From assembly GCF_020740535.1 (NCBI RefSeq), contig NZ_CP082362.1, positions 7,437,501 to 7,501,500 of the forward strand: a stretch of DNA of 64,000 nt, read 5' to 3'. Origin of the DNA: Streptomyces profundus. GTDB taxonomy: Bacteria > Actinomycetota > Actinomycetes > Streptomycetales > Streptomycetaceae. A program made the translations under genes and the position numbers. The notes below the pieces were generated by a model, which searched no databases, was not told the origin of the DNA, and saw nothing but the letters and a program-made list of their open reading frames with translations. Of this stretch, positions 25,805 through 34,536 are shown piece by piece (positions within the stretch are counted from its first letter, which is position 1; every line of letters begins with the position of its first letter).

Positions 25805-27130
25805 TCAGCTCCAGGCGAGCAGGCGGCTGGGCCGCTCCAGGAACGCGGCCACGTCGGCGAGGAACTTCGAACCGAGCTGACCGTCGATCAGCCGGTGGTC
25901 GAAGGAGAGCGCCAGGGTGACGACTTGACGGGACCGCACCTTCCCCCGGTGCACCCAGGGCCGGGGCCCGATCGCGCCGATCGCCAGGATCGCGGCCTCG
26001 CCGGGGTTCAGGATGGGGGTCCCGGCGTCGATCCCGAACACCCCGATGTTGGTGAGGGTGAGGGTGCCGCCGGCCAGGTCGGCCGGGGCGGTGCGGCCCG
26101 CCCTGGCCGCGTCGACCAGACCGTCCAGCGCCTCGGCCAGGGCGACCAGGGACAGCGAGTGCGCGTCCTTGACATGGGGGACGAGCAGACCGCGGGGCGT
26201 GGCAGCCGCGATGCCGAGGTTCACATAGTGCTTGACCACGATCTCCTGGGCGTCCTCGTCCCAGGCCGCGTTGACCTCGGGATGCGCGGCTACGGCGGCC
26301 AGCACCGCGCGCGCGGCCAGCAGCAGCGGGGTGACCCGGCGGCCGGCGAAGGCGGGCTCGTCACGGAGCTCCCGCACCAGCCTCATGGTGCGGGTCACGT
26401 CGACCGTCACGAACTCGGTGACGTGCGGCGCCGTGAACGCCGAGGAGGTCACCGCCACGGCGGTGGCCCGGCGCACGCCCCTCACCGGGACGCGGGTCTC
26501 CCGCGGGCCGGGGCGCACGGCGGCGGCCGGAGTCGTCGGCTCCCTCGCCGCTGGCACGGTCGTCGGGTCCGTCGGGGCGGGGGCGGGGGTGGGCGGCGCC
26601 GTCCGGGTCGCCGCCGCGTGGACGTCCTCGCGGGTGATGGTCCCGTCGGGACCGGAGGGCAGCACGGCGGTCAGATCCACCCCGAGGTCCTTGGCCAGCT
26701 TGCGGACCGGCGGCTTCGCGCGGGCCGGCCCGGCGCCGGGCCTGGCGCGCGGCTCGCGCCGCCGGCCCCGGCGGCGCGAACGGTCGGGCGCGACCCCGTA
26801 CCCGACGAGCACGGGTTCGCGCTCCCCGGCCGGGGCGGGCGCGGCGTCGGCCGGGGTCCCCGGCCCCGGGGCGTCCCCAGCGGTGACCGTGACGATCACC
26901 GCGCCCACCTCGACCGTCTCGCCCTCGGCCGCGTGCAGCTCGCGCACCACCCCGTCGAACGGGACGGGCAGCTCCACCAGGGACTTCGCTGTCTCGATCT
27001 CGCAGACAGGCTGGCCGTCGGTGACCCGGTCGCCGGGCTGGACGTACCACTTGATCAGCTCCGCCTCGGTGAGCCCCTCGCCCACGTCGGGCATCCGGAA
27101 CTCGTGCGGGCGGGTCGCGGTGTCGGTCAT
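25805..27130 (-). CDS. Branched-chain 2-oxoacid dehydrogenase E2 (dihydrolipoyl acyltransferase)
   Basis: A 441-aa E2 component with one N-terminal lipoyl domain (residues ~5-80; lipoyl lysine in ETAKS instead of the usual ETDKA). A Pro/Ala linker, a peripheral subunit-binding domain (VRKLAKDLGVDL near 190) and a C-terminal catalytic domain ending with the acyltransferase motif DHRLIDG follow. It moves the acyl group from E1 via lipoamide to CoA, forming branched acyl-CoA. It is the last gene of the PKS transcription unit, 12 bp after E1-beta. No E3 gene is present, so the housekeeping lipoamide dehydrogenase must serve. A dedicated copy inside a PKS operon points to starter-unit supply. Confidence 0.93.
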   Translation of the reverse strand: MTDTATRPHEFRMPDVGEGLTEAELIKWYVQPGDRVTDGQPVCEIETAKSLVELPVPFDGVVRELHAAEGETVEVGAVIVTVTAGDAPGPGTPADAAPAPAGEREPVLVGYGVAPDRSRRRGRRREPRARPGAGPARAKPPVRKLAKDLGVDLTAVLPSGPDGTITREDVHAAATRTAPPTPAPAPTDPTTVPAAREPTTPAAAVRPGPRETRVPVRGVRRATAVAVTSSAFTAPHVTEFVTVDVTRTMRLVRELRDEPAFAGRRVTPLLLAARAVLAAVAAHPEVNAAWDEDAQEIVVKHYVNLGIAAATPRGLLVPHVKDAHSLSLVALAEALDGLVDAARAGRTAPADLAGGTLTLTNIGVFGIDAGTPILNPGEAAILAIGAIGPRPWVHRGKVRSRQVVTLALSFDHRLIDGQLGSKFLADVAAFLERPSRLLAWS

Positions 27131-27142
27131 GGCTTCATGTCC

Positions 27143-28117
27143 TCAGTAGGCCAGCGAGCGGTCGACCGCGTCGAGCACCCGATCGACGTCGGGCAGGAAC
27201 TCTTCCTCCAGGCGGGCCGCCGGGTAGGGGGCGTGGTAGCCCCCGACCCGCAGGACCGGCGCCTCCAGCGTGTAGAAGCAGCGGGTCGTGATCCGGGCGG
27301 CGATCTCCGCGCCGGCCCCGAAGAACACCGGCGCCTCGTGCACCACCACCAGCCGGTGGGTCCGCTCCACCGAGCGCTGGATGGTGTCGAAGTCCACCGG
27401 GGAGACCGTCCGCAGGTCCACGACCTCAAGCGACCGCCCCTCCGCGGCCTCGGCCGCCTCCAGGCACAGCTTGACCGTCGGCCCGTAGCCGACGAGCGTC
27501 AGGTCGGTGCCCGGGCGCACCACGCGCGCCTGGTGCAGCGGCTCCGGGCGGGCGGTCAGATCCACCTCGGCGGTGTCCCAGTAGCGCCGCTTCGGTTCGA
27601 AGAAGATCACCGGGTCGTCGCTGCGGATGGCCTGACGGAGCATCCAGTAGCCGTCCTCCGGGTTCGAGGGCGACACCACCTTCAGCCCGGCGACATGCGC
27701 GAACAGCGCCTCGGGGGAGTCGCTGTGGTGCTCGACGGCGCCGATGCCGCCGCCGTACGGGATCCGGATGACCACGGGCATCCGGATCCTCCCGTCCGAG
27801 CGGGCGTGCAGCTTGGCCAGCTGGGTGACGATCTGGTCGTACGCGGGGAAGACGAACCCGTCGAACTGGATCTCCACCACCGGGCGGTACCCGCCCAGGG
27901 CCAGCCCGATGGCGGTGCCGACGATGCCGGACTCGGCGAGCGGGGTGTCGATGACCCGGTCCTCGCCGAAGTCCTTCTTCAGACCGTCGGTCACCCGGAA
28001 GACACCACCGAGCGTGCCGACGTCCTCCCCCATCACCAGGATCGCGGGATCTTCCTCAAGGGCTGTGCGCAGGGCCTCGTTGAGTGCCCTGGCCAGTGAC
28101 ATTTTCTCCGCAGGCAT
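27143..28117 (-). CDS. Branched-chain 2-oxoacid dehydrogenase E1 beta subunit
   Basis: A 324-aa transketolase-like subunit. Its features match BkdB/PdhB: ALRTALEEDPAILVMGEDVG, DTPLAESGIVGTAIGLALGGYRPVVEIQF, RIPYGGGIGAVEHHSDSPEA, and C-terminal FYTLEAPVLRVGGYHAPYP. With E1-alpha it forms the thiamine-diphosphate E1 that decarboxylates branched 2-oxoacids. Only 2 bp separate its ATG from the E1-alpha stop, so the two are translated together in equal amounts. The context in a PKS operon suggests isobutyryl-, isovaleryl- or 2-methylbutyryl-CoA as product. Confidence 0.94.
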   Translation of the reverse strand: MPAEKMSLARALNEALRTALEEDPAILVMGEDVGTLGGVFRVTDGLKKDFGEDRVIDTPLAESGIVGTAIGLALGGYRPVVEIQFDGFVFPAYDQIVTQLAKLHARSDGRIRMPVVIRIPYGGGIGAVEHHSDSPEALFAHVAGLKVVSPSNPEDGYWMLRQAIRSDDPVIFFEPKRRYWDTAEVDLTARPEPLHQARVVRPGTDLTLVGYGPTVKLCLEAAEAAEGRSLEVVDLRTVSPVDFDTIQRSVERTHRLVVVHEAPVFFGAGAEIAARITTRCFYTLEAPVLRVGGYHAPYPAARLEEEFLPDVDRVLDAVDRSLAY

Positions 28118-28119
28118 TC

Positions 28120-29298
28120 CTACTCAGTCTCCCCGTTGGCGATGGTGTTCCGGTGGTGTTCCTCGGACTGCTCCCGTTCCTCGTCGACCGTCGCGTGTCC
28201 CTCGGCGTACACGTGATCGAACACGGTCAGCCGGTGCGGGTTGGGCATGGTCCGGGTCTCGCGGCGGACGCGGTAGGCCACCTCGCGGGCCTTCTCCTCG
28301 ACCTCGTCGAAGAACTCCGGTGTGGTGTGGTCGGCTTCGGTCAGGTGGGTGCGCAGCCGCGCGATCGGGTCCCGGGCCCGCCAGTGCTCCACCTCGGTCT
28401 GCCGGCGGTAGCGGGTGGGATCGTCGGATGTGGTGTGGGCACCCATCCGATAGGTGAACGCCTCGATGAGGAACGGCCCGTTGCCCGCGCGCACGTGTTC
28501 CAGGGCGGCGTTGGTCACGGCGTGCACGGCGAGGGCGTCGTTGCCGTCGACCCGCACGCCGGGGAAGCCGAAGCCGTCGGCGCGGCGGTACAGCGGGCCG
28601 CGCAGCTGGCGTTCGACGGGCTCGGAGATCGCCCACTGGTTGTTCTGACAGAAGAACACCACCGGCGCTTCGTGCACCGAAGCGAAGGTGAACGCCTCGG
28701 CCACATCGCCCTCGCTGCTGGCCCCGTCCCCGAAGTAGGCGATCGCCGCGGCGTCGCTGCCCTTCTTGACCAGGCTCATCGCGTAGCCGGTGGCGTGCAG
28801 GACATGGGAGCCGACCACCAGCGTGTAGAGGTGGAAGTTGGACTTCTTGGGGTCCCAACCGCCGTTGGTGACACCCCGGAACAGCTTGACGATGTCGACG
28901 GGGTCGACGCCCCGGCACCAGGCGACCGCGTGCTCCCGGTAGCTGGGGAAGACGTAGTCGTCGGGGCGCAACGCGTGGGCCGACCCGACCTGGGCCGCCT
29001 CCTGGCCGGTCAGCGAGGGCCACAGGCCCAGCTCGCCCTGCCGCTGGAGGGCGGTGGCCTCGGTGTCGAAGGCGCGGGAGACCACCATGTCCTGGTAGAG
29101 GGTCCGCAGCAGCTCCGGGGCGTATCCGGGGGTGCGGTCGGGAGGCGACACCAGGGTGCCCTCGGGGGTCAGCAGCTGGAGCATGCCCAAGTCCTCGCGG
29201 TGTGACATGAAGGCGTTCAGCGCTTCGGCGAAGTCGAGCGCGGGGGGCACGGTGGGCTCGTCCGGCCCCTGTGAACGCTGGCTACCGGTGGCGGTCAT
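28120..29298 (-). CDS. Branched-chain 2-oxoacid dehydrogenase E1 alpha subunit
   Basis: A 392-aa thiamine-diphosphate-binding subunit. The ThDP motif starts GDGASSEGDVAEA and ends FFCQNNQWA (the GDG...NN signature), and the regulatory-loop region MGAHTTSDDPTRYR is typical of BkdA. LTGQEAAQVGSAHAL is another family block. The ATG overlaps the stop of the degenerate adenylation gene by 4 bp (ATGA). It decarboxylates branched-chain 2-oxoacids and, with E1-beta and E2, probably supplies an acyl-CoA primer for the PKS. Confidence 0.94.
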   Translation of the reverse strand: MTATGSQRSQGPDEPTVPPALDFAEALNAFMSHREDLGMLQLLTPEGTLVSPPDRTPGYAPELLRTLYQDMVVSRAFDTEATALQRQGELGLWPSLTGQEAAQVGSAHALRPDDYVFPSYREHAVAWCRGVDPVDIVKLFRGVTNGGWDPKKSNFHLYTLVVGSHVLHATGYAMSLVKKGSDAAAIAYFGDGASSEGDVAEAFTFASVHEAPVVFFCQNNQWAISEPVERQLRGPLYRRADGFGFPGVRVDGNDALAVHAVTNAALEHVRAGNGPFLIEAFTYRMGAHTTSDDPTRYRRQTEVEHWRARDPIARLRTHLTEADHTTPEFFDEVEEKAREVAYRVRRETRTMPNPHRLTVFDHVYAEGHATVDEEREQSEEHHRNTIANGETE

Positions 29299-30602
29299 AT
29301 CACTTCCATCTCAAGGCGGCCTGGATGTGCCGCTGGTGGGGCCGGATACGGCTGGGCGTGGGTGCGCGAGCGGGTGTCGGCGCGGGGGCGTGGCGGGCGC
29401 GCGGTGATGTCGAGCGTGTGGTCCGGGGTCCAGCACCCGTGCCAGCCCGAGTGCTGGACGTCCTCGGGGAACCAGGGCGGGCTCATGGCGACGATCTCGC
29501 CCCGGGCACCGCGCGGCAGGGTCTCTCCGCCGGGCCCCGCGATATGCAGCTGGACGGGAGGCACGGGGCTGCCCGCCCCCGGCTCGTAGGAGCTTCGGGC
29601 GTCCCTGGCGGTGATCTCGTGCGCGGTCCAGGGCAACGCTCCGTCGGTCGGGGCGAACTCCGCCCAGAGCCGGCTCCGCGGTCGGACCGCGAAGTGCCGG
29701 GCGGCCAGCTCACGGGAGCAGGGCTCGCCGACGAGGACGACGGCACGGGGACCGGAACCGCCCGCCCCACCACGGCCGTTGCCCCGCCGCGTGGGTCGCG
29801 GGCCGCGCTCCAGCAGGGCGGCGTACTTCTCCGGGGTGAGGACGGCGACGCAGTCGCCGGACGCGGTGAGCGGCCACTGCTCGTCGTCCGGGTTCCAGGA
29901 CGCGGTGTGCAGGGTCGCGCCACTGCTGACGGCCCAGCCCATGGCGGCCAGGCCCAGCCGGGACAGCGGCCCGGCGCTGGTCGCCACGGTGCCGGTGGGG
30001 GTGCCGACCCGGTCGCCGCGGCCGGCGGCGGACCGCAGCCAGGAACGGTGGTCGACGAGCCGCGCGCCCCCGTCCCGGTCGGGCAGCAGGTGCGCCACAC
30101 CCTCGGGCGAGGACCGGGGCAGCGCGGGCTCCTCCGGCACGGCGGCGATCTTCCGCCAGGTGGCGGGGTCGTCCAGGGCGAGGGAGGGGATGTCCCGGAA
30201 GGTGCCGTCGTAGGTGGCACGGCTGCACAGCACGGCCCTGGCCCCGGTCGCGCGGGCCAGGGTGGCCAGCCCCCCGGGCCGGTCGGGCGGGGGGACGCAC
30301 ACCGCGCCGGCCTTGAAGACGGCGAGCTGGGCGACGAGAGCCTGACGGTGGTTGGCGCAGTGGACGATCAGCGCGTCGCCGAGCTGGACACCCCCCAGGA
30401 CCAGGGCCGAGGCCAGGCGCACGGCCTGGAGCTCGGTCCGGTCGTAGGTGAGCTGATGCCAGCCCTCCTGGATCGCCACCCGGCCGGGATGGTCGCGGGC
30501 GGTTCGGGAGAAGACCTGGTCCAGGGTGAGGGTCGGCACGTCGGGCTCCCGCGCCGTTGCCGGGAGCGGGCGCCGGAGGGCCGTCGGCCTCTGCGTGATC
30601 AC
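29295..30602 (-). CDS. Degenerate adenylation-domain (ANL superfamily) protein
   Basis: A 435-aa protein resembling the N-terminal part of AMP ligases: LDQVFSRTARDHPGRVAIQEG, LTYDRTELQAVRLASAL and LIVHCANHRQALVAQLAVFKAGAVCVPP are recognisable. Where the ATP-binding loop TSGSTGxPK should follow, the sequence reads LLPDRDGGARLVDH. The protein ends shortly after an A5/A7-like region (WAEFAPTDG; RGEIVAMSPPWF) and has no C-terminal subdomain or catalytic lysine. ATP-dependent activation is therefore unlikely. The reading frame is intact and coupled to neighbours (15 bp after the flavin reductase, ATGA overlap with E1-alpha), arguing for a retained non-adenylating role such as scaffold or chaperone. 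No specific function is supported. Confidence 0.7.
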   Translation of the reverse strand: MITQRPTALRRPLPATAREPDVPTLTLDQVFSRTARDHPGRVAIQEGWHQLTYDRTELQAVRLASALVLGGVQLGDALIVHCANHRQALVAQLAVFKAGAVCVPPPDRPGGLATLARATGARAVLCSRATYDGTFRDIPSLALDDPATWRKIAAVPEEPALPRSSPEGVAHLLPDRDGGARLVDHRSWLRSAAGRGDRVGTPTGTVATSAGPLSRLGLAAMGWAVSSGATLHTASWNPDDEQWPLTASGDCVAVLTPEKYAALLERGPRPTRRGNGRGGAGGSGPRAVVLVGEPCSRELAARHFAVRPRSRLWAEFAPTDGALPWTAHEITARDARSSYEPGAGSPVPPVQLHIAGPGGETLPRGARGEIVAMSPPWFPEDVQHSGWHGCWTPDHTLDITARPPRPRADTRSRTHAQPYPAPPAAHPGRLEMEVI

Positions 30603-30617
30603 TGTGCCTCCGCCGTC

Positions 30618-31142
30618 TCAGGAGATGAAGTCGTACGACAGCCGGTCCTCGGTGTCCGGCCAGGTCTCGAACCGGCGCATGCCGTACAGGAGCGGCTGTT
30701 GCTCCTCGCCGAGCCGGACCACGGAGGTCACCTGACCCATGACCACCACGTGGTCGCCGACCACGTGATCGCTGGTGACGCGGCAGTCGGCGATGGTGTG
30801 CGCCGAGTCGAAGAGGTGCGGGCCCGCGGCCGTGCCGGCCATCCGCCAGGACACCCGGTCGAAGCGGTCCCGCGCCCCGGAGGCGAAGAGCTCGGCGGTG
30901 GCGCGGGCCCTGCGGTGCAGCAGGTTGACCGCGAACCCGCTGCCGCCCTGGATGGCTTCGAGGGTGGGGCTGCCGCGGCGCATGCACACGAGCAGGATCG
31001 GCGGCTCAAGCGAGACGCTGCACAGGGAGGTGAGCGTCATGCCCCACGGGGCGCCGTCGGCGTCTGCCGTGGTGACGATGGTGACTCCTGTGGGGAAACC
31101 GGCCATCAGGGTCCGGAAGTCGGCTGGTTGCTCGCGGGTCAT
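30618..31142 (-). CDS. Flavin reductase (HpaC-like)
   Basis: A 174-aa flavin reductase-like domain protein. FRTLMAGFPTGVTIVTT, PWGMTLTSLCSVSLEPPILLVCM and GGSGFAVNLLHR are the conserved FMN/FAD-binding blocks. It uses NAD(P)H to make free reduced flavin for two-component enzymes. Flavin-dependent halogenases need such a partner, and the window encodes one clear halogenase (56454-57728) and two halogenase-like flavoproteins. The ATG at 31142 overlaps the stop of the type II TE gene (ATGA), fixing the start well inside a longer open frame. Confidence 0.9.
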   Translation of the reverse strand: MTREQPADFRTLMAGFPTGVTIVTTADADGAPWGMTLTSLCSVSLEPPILLVCMRRGSPTLEAIQGGSGFAVNLLHRRARATAELFASGARDRFDRVSWRMAGTAAGPHLFDSAHTIADCRVTSDHVVGDHVVVMGQVTSVVRLGEEQQPLLYGMRRFETWPDTEDRLSYDFIS

Positions 31143-32047
31143 GCCGGGGTCTCCCGTCGGTGCGGTGTGGCGGCCTCGGTTCCGCTGGGCGTCAGCCGGG
31201 CCAGGGTGTGCGTGATCTCGGCGGCCAGCGCCTCGGCGAAGTCGGGGAAGGTCTCCCCGAGGAAGTGGAAGTGGCCGCCCTGGAACAGCCGGCGGCGGAA
31301 GTCTCCGCTGGTCTCCCGGGACCACGCCGACACCCCGGGCACCGGGGCGAGCGCGTCGTCGGTGGAGGCGAAGACGGTCAGGTCGGCCGACAGGGGCTCC
31401 CGGTCGGGGTCGGGCCGATAGGAGTCGAGGGCGTGCAGGTCGGACCTGATCAGCCGGAGGAACCGGTCGCGGAACTCCGGTAGTTCGTCGATCCGATCGG
31501 GCAGGCCGCCGAGTCGGGCGAGCCGCCGGGCCAGCTCGGTGTCCGACAGGCTGGGGTCGAGGAGGCGGATGGCCGGCTGGATGCTCGTGGCCTGACGGCC
31601 GGAGACCCCGACCCAGACGGGGGCGATGCCGCGGGTCCGCAGCGAACGCGCGGTCTCGGAGGCGATGACGGCGCCGAGGCTGTGCCCGAACAGGGCCAGC
31701 GGGGTCCCGTCGTCGAGGGCCGAGACATCCTCGGTGACCAGCTCGACCAGCGAGGCCATATCGGTGACCGACGCCTGGGCGTGCCGTTTGCCGCGTCCCG
31801 GCAGGTCGAGCAGGAGCAGGTCCCAGTCGGTCGGGAGGACGCGGTGCAGCGGGTGGTAGACGCTGCCCGAACCCCCCGCGTGCGGGACGACCACCAGCCG
31901 CAGCTCGGGCGCGGGGACCGTGCGCGGCCGGATGAAGGCGTCGCCGCCCTGGCCGCCCGCCCCGCCCCGCGCGCCGGCGGGGACGCGCGGGGACGCGCTG
32001 GCGAAGACGCTCGCGGGGCGGGCGCTGCCGGGGGCGTCGCGGCTCAT
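31139..32047 (-). CDS. Type II thioesterase (PKS locus)
   Basis: A 302-aa alpha/beta hydrolase with VVPHAGGSGSVYHPL, the nucleophile elbow GHSLG, and a C-terminal GGHFHFLGE bearing the catalytic His. The first ~50 residues are a Gly/Ala/Pro-rich extension. The ATG overlaps the PKS-3 stop by 4 bp, setting the start. Its role is editing of carrier domains or, because no TE domain ends the PKS line, possibly product release (inference). It is distinct from the NRPS-locus thioesterase at 3153-3953. Confidence 0.92.
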   Translation of the reverse strand: MSRDAPGSARPASVFASASPRVPAGARGGAGGQGGDAFIRPRTVPAPELRLVVVPHAGGSGSVYHPLHRVLPTDWDLLLLDLPGRGKRHAQASVTDMASLVELVTEDVSALDDGTPLALFGHSLGAVIASETARSLRTRGIAPVWVGVSGRQATSIQPAIRLLDPSLSDTELARRLARLGGLPDRIDELPEFRDRFLRLIRSDLHALDSYRPDPDREPLSADLTVFASTDDALAPVPGVSAWSRETSGDFRRRLFQGGHFHFLGETFPDFAEALAAEITHTLARLTPSGTEAATPHRRETPA

Positions 32048-34536
32048 CCGGTCACCGCCGGTCCGTCCGGGGTGGCCCCGGACGCCGCCGCCAGGATGGA
32101 CTCGGCGAGCTTGCCCATCAGGTCGCGCAGCGGCATGTCCAGGGAGAGCTGGTCGGCGGTGAGGCCGACCTCGTGGCGCTCCTCCACCCGGGTGATGAAC
32201 AGCGTCGAGATGAAGGAGTCGCCGCCCACGTCGAGGAAGGAGAGCCCGGGGTCGAGCTCGTCGGCCTGGAGGACATCCCGGAGCTGGTCCATCAGATAGG
32301 CGTTGAGCGCGGCCAGGTCCGGTACCGCGTCGGCCGGCGCGGCGGCGTCGGGGGCGTCCGTGCGGGGCGCGTCGCCGGTCGGCTCGTCGATCCAGTACCT
32401 GCGGCGGCGGAAGGGATAGGTGGGCAGCCCTCCGGTGAAGCGGGCGCCCGGGGCGCGCAGGGCGGCCAGCCGCAGGTCGGCTCCCTGAGCGAACAGGGTG
32501 GCCAGCGCGGTGTGCAGCAGCGCGGGGGCGTCCTGGGGACGGTCCCCGGCGAGGGGCAGGGTGTGCCGGGCGCCCTCCCCCTCCCAGCGGAGCTCGACCC
32601 GGACGGCGGCGGTGTCGGCCGCCGCCCGGCCGCCGTCCTCTCCCGGGCGGGTCCGCACGCCCAGCCGATCCAGCATCGCGCGGAGCCGTCCGGCCGGGTC
32701 CCGGGGCGCGGCCCCCGGCTCTGCCAGGTCGGGGTGGGCGGCGGTCAGCGCGTCGAGGACTTCCGCCAGCCGGCTGTCCTGGCCCGAGACATGCAGCTCG
32801 GGGCGGGGCGGTTGGGGGGCGGCGCCCGCCGAACGCGCCTGCCCGGCCGCGCTCGGGACGACCGGGGCCGCCGTGGCGCGCCAGTCGGCGAGCGCGTCGG
32901 CCAGCCCCCCGGCCGTGGTGCCGGTGACGGCCAACCGGTGCGGGAAGGCCGCCCGCCCGGCACGCAGGGTGTGGCACAGGTCCGCGAGCCGCCCGTCCTC
33001 GGCCCCGCGGAGCAGGGCCCCGACCTGGTCGGCGAGCCGGTCCAGCGCCTCGTGGTCCTTGGCGGACAGGGTGAGCAGCTCGGGCTCGCGCGAGGCGGGT
33101 GGCGTATCCGTGTCCGTATCCGCCGGGGCGGGTTGGTGCGCCTCCAGCACGGCGTGCACATTGGTGCCGCTCATGCCGAAGGAGTTGACGCCCGCCACCC
33201 GGCGGGCCAGGCCCTCCGGCCAGGGCCGGGCGGCCCGGGGAACGTCGAAGCCCAGCCGCCGCCACGGAATATGGGGGTTCAGCTCGCCGTCGTCGGGGTC
33301 GGCGGCGGCGGGAATCACCCCGTGCTGGAGCATCAGCACGGTCTTCATCACGGAGGCGATGCCGGAGGCCCCCTCCAGGTGCCCGATCCGGGACTTGACG
33401 CTGCCGATGGACAGCGGCGTGCCGCGCCGCCGGACCGCCTCGCCGAGCACCCCGTCCAGGGCGCCGATCTCGATCGGGTCGCCGAGTATCGTGCCGGTGC
33501 CATGGGCCTCGACGAAGCCGACCTCGGCCGGGTCCACCCGGGCGTCGGCCAGCGCCGCCCGGATCACCTCCTGCTGCGCCGGGCCGTTCGGGGCCGTCAG
33601 ACCGGTGGCGGCGCCGTCGTGGTTGACGGCCGTCCCCCGGATCACCGCGAGCACCGGGCGGCCCTCGGCCTCGGCGTCGTCCAGCCGCATCAGCGCCACC
33701 ATGCCGATGCCCTCGCCGCGCCCGTAGCCGTCGGCGCCGGCCAGGAAGGACTTGGAGCGCCCGTCAGGGGAGAGGGCCCGGGTCTGGCACAGCGAGACCA
33801 TCAGGCTGGCGGAGAGCAGCAGGTTGGCACCGCCGGCCAGGGCGTAGCGGCACTCCCGGCGGCGCAGGCCCTGGACGGCGAGATGCAGGGTGGTCAGGGA
33901 GGAGGAGCAGGCTGTCTCCACCCCCATGACCGGGCCGGAGAAGCCCAGCAGGTGGCTGATCCGTCCGGCGCCGAAGCTCAGCCCGCCGCCGGTGATGTAG
34001 TACGGGTCGATCCGGGACATGTCCGAGCGGTCCTCGTTCCGCTCGCTGTACTCGGAGGTCATCATCCCGAGGTAGATGCCGACGTCGAGGCGGTCCGAGC
34101 GGCGGACCGCGATGCCGGCCCGCTCCAGGGCCTCCCAGCCGGTCTCCAGCAGCATCCGCTGCTGCGGGTCGAGGAGCCGGGCCTCCCGCCGGGAGATCCC
34201 GAAGAATCCCGCGTCGAAGTCCGCTATGCGGTCCAGGAACGCGGCCCGGTCGACATAGGAGCGTCCGCTCCGGCCGGGCACCGGGTCGTACACCGCGCTC
34301 AGGCCGGGCCGGTCATCCGGCACCCGGGCCAGCGCGGAGTCGGTACCGCACAGGAACTCCCAGTACGCCTCGGGCGAGTTGATGGCCGGCGGGAGTCGCA
34401 GCCCCATGCCGACGACAGCCACCGGGGCGTGGTGGTCGCTCTCCAGTTCGGCGATCCTCGCCCGCAGCCGGTGGGTGAGCCTCAGCTGGTCCTCCATCAG
34501 CGAGCGGATCTCATCGGGCCTCAAGGGGTCACTCAT
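32044..34536 (-). CDS. Type I PKS-3: docking-KS-(shrunken AT)-ACP
   Basis: An 830-aa monomodular PKS. Residues 1-35 form a coiled-coil docking helix (LMEDQLRLTHRLRARIAELE). The KS (about 37-455) has the active-site Cys in VETACSSSL near 208, HGTGT and the second His in SRIGHLEG. Between KS and ACP only about 260 residues remain; they keep the KS-AT linker and the post-AT segment LPTYPFRRRRYW but contain no GHSxG AT core. The ACP carries GGDSF with Ser near 772. There is no KR or TE. It is the last extension module in gene order; its extender must come from an AT acting in trans. The ATG overlaps the PKS-2 stop. Confidence 0.92.
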   Translation of the reverse strand: MSDPLRPDEIRSLMEDQLRLTHRLRARIAELESDHHAPVAVVGMGLRLPPAINSPEAYWEFLCGTDSALARVPDDRPGLSAVYDPVPGRSGRSYVDRAAFLDRIADFDAGFFGISRREARLLDPQQRMLLETGWEALERAGIAVRRSDRLDVGIYLGMMTSEYSERNEDRSDMSRIDPYYITGGGLSFGAGRISHLLGFSGPVMGVETACSSSLTTLHLAVQGLRRRECRYALAGGANLLLSASLMVSLCQTRALSPDGRSKSFLAGADGYGRGEGIGMVALMRLDDAEAEGRPVLAVIRGTAVNHDGAATGLTAPNGPAQQEVIRAALADARVDPAEVGFVEAHGTGTILGDPIEIGALDGVLGEAVRRRGTPLSIGSVKSRIGHLEGASGIASVMKTVLMLQHGVIPAAADPDDGELNPHIPWRRLGFDVPRAARPWPEGLARRVAGVNSFGMSGTNVHAVLEAHQPAPADTDTDTPPASREPELLTLSAKDHEALDRLADQVGALLRGAEDGRLADLCHTLRAGRAAFPHRLAVTGTTAGGLADALADWRATAAPVVPSAAGQARSAGAAPQPPRPELHVSGQDSRLAEVLDALTAAHPDLAEPGAAPRDPAGRLRAMLDRLGVRTRPGEDGGRAAADTAAVRVELRWEGEGARHTLPLAGDRPQDAPALLHTALATLFAQGADLRLAALRAPGARFTGGLPTYPFRRRRYWIDEPTGDAPRTDAPDAAAPADAVPDLAALNAYLMDQLRDVLQADELDPGLSFLDVGGDSFISTLFITRVEERHEVGLTADQLSLDMPLRDLMGKLAESILAAASGATPDGPAVTG

